Assembly (NCBI GenBank): GCA_964417685.1
Contig: CAYQIT010000009.1
Span: 1 to 31,410 of the forward strand
Reading direction: 5' to 3'
Length of the DNA: 31,410 nt
From: CAJQGY01 sp964417685
Lineage (GTDB): Bacteria; Pseudomonadota; Gammaproteobacteria; Magnimaribacterales; D2472
Part shown: positions 31,057 to 31,410 of the stretch, piece after piece
Position numbering within the stretch: the first letter of the stretch is position 1
Layout: each line of letters opens with the position of its first letter
Program-made: the position numbers and the translations under genes
Notes under the pieces: model-generated
The model's database searches: none
The model's input: only the letters and a program-made list of their open reading frames with translations
Told to the model about the DNA's origin: nothing

Positions 31057-31410
31057 GTATTGATTCTTAGCCTAATATATTCAATAAGTTCAGATGATTT
31101 TAAACCAATTTGTCCAACCTTATTTAAAAAATCTTCTCCAGCAATGCCATGCGAGGATACTGCAATTTTACATGCTAATTCTGCATCAGTTTGATTTGAT
31201 ATTAGTCCTGCTAATATTCCAGCAAGAACATCTCCACTACCAGGGATGGCTAGTTCCGGACCACCCTCATCACAGACATAGACTGCTTCACCAGCAATAA
31301 CTGTTTTATTGCCCTTTAAAATTGTATAAGCCTTGTATGTGTCTCTTATTTTTATTGCAGAGCCAATTCTATCTCTTTGAATTTCTTCACAACTAAGGTT
31401 GAGCAATGCA
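31053..31410 (-). CDS. nnrD: ADP/ATP-dependent NAD(P)H-hydrate dehydratase, C-terminal part (truncated)
   Basis: The last 119 residues or so of an NnrD (YjeF C-terminal) domain, which repairs hydrated NAD(P)H by nucleotide-dependent dehydration. TILKGNKTVIAG and the ribokinase-like IPGSGDVLAGILAGLIS, with the catalytic aspartate, are clear. The frame stays open to base 31410, so the rest lies outside the window. In this operon the gene is usually a bifunctional NnrE-NnrD fusion, but that cannot be seen here. It is translationally coupled to tsaE through a four-base overlap. Confidence 0.92.
   Translation of the reverse strand, partial: ALLNLSCEEIQRDRIGSAIKIRDTYKAYTILKGNKTVIAGEAVYVCDEGGPELAIPGSGDVLAGILAGLISNQTDAELACKIAVSSHGIAGEDFLNKVGQIGLKSSELIEYIRLRINT

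Noticed and set aside
1..31410. Mobile elements, CRISPR arrays, prophage or defence islands
   Set aside because: No transposase, integrase, regular spaced repeats, phage structural genes or restriction/toxin genes were found; composition appears uniform by eye.

Overview
The window is strongly AT-rich, densely packed bacterial chromosome of a gammaproteobacterium. Several gene blocks are typical of that class: ubiE-ubiJ-ubiB-tatABC, rsgA divergent from orn, miaB-phoH-ybeY-corC-lnt, zapB-like-zapA-6S RNA-fthC divergent from pepP-ubiH, and nnrD-tsaE-amidase. Very short spacers, a DUF5916 outer-membrane-type protein, a plant/animal-type class I aldolase and the base composition suggest a streamlined marine lineage such as SAR86. 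That placement is inference; no rRNA marker is present. I see no tRNA, rRNA, CRISPR array, insertion sequence, prophage or restriction/defence system. This is core genome.

Layout. 1-3242 (+): transketolase C-terminus, pgk, class I fructose-bisphosphate aldolase and a LOG-family nucleotidase. 3243-7928 (-): rsgA-ubiE-ubiJ-ubiB-tatA-tatB-tatC, joining ribosome maturation, ubiquinone synthesis and Tat export. 7970-14481: orn (+), a DUF1820 protein (-), then miaB-phoH-ybeY-corC-lnt-L,D-transpeptidase (+). 14491-16647 (-): a fused fatty-acid beta-oxidation enzyme. 16648-16959: the only gene-poor stretch over 300 bases; it holds a strong promoter, a probable small RNA with a perfect terminator, and a possible 28-residue membrane peptide. 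16960-22003: exported glutathione peroxidase (+), rpiA (-), ilvA (+), DUF5916 protein (-). 22050-25807: fthC, 6S RNA, zapA, zapB-like (-) and pepP-ubiH (+). 25830-31410: rpmB (-), sixA-like-dut (+), rpmE type B (-), priA (+), and nnrD-tsaE-amidase (-).

The genes are housekeeping: central carbon metabolism, quinone and envelope biogenesis, ribosome assembly, RNA turnover, cell division, replication restart and nucleotide hygiene. The points that merit follow-up are regulatory. (i) An apparently undescribed small RNA at about 16746-16827 has a C-rich bulge complementary to the Shine-Dalgarno sequence of the divergent beta-oxidation gene. (ii) Many transcription-unit-leading genes have a -10-like hexamer 5-8 bases from the ATG and no Shine-Dalgarno sequence, suggesting leaderless mRNAs. 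(iii) Seven convergent gene pairs abut or overlap with no visible terminator. (iv) The 6S RNA has its own recognisable promoter and its 3' end runs close to the fthC start.
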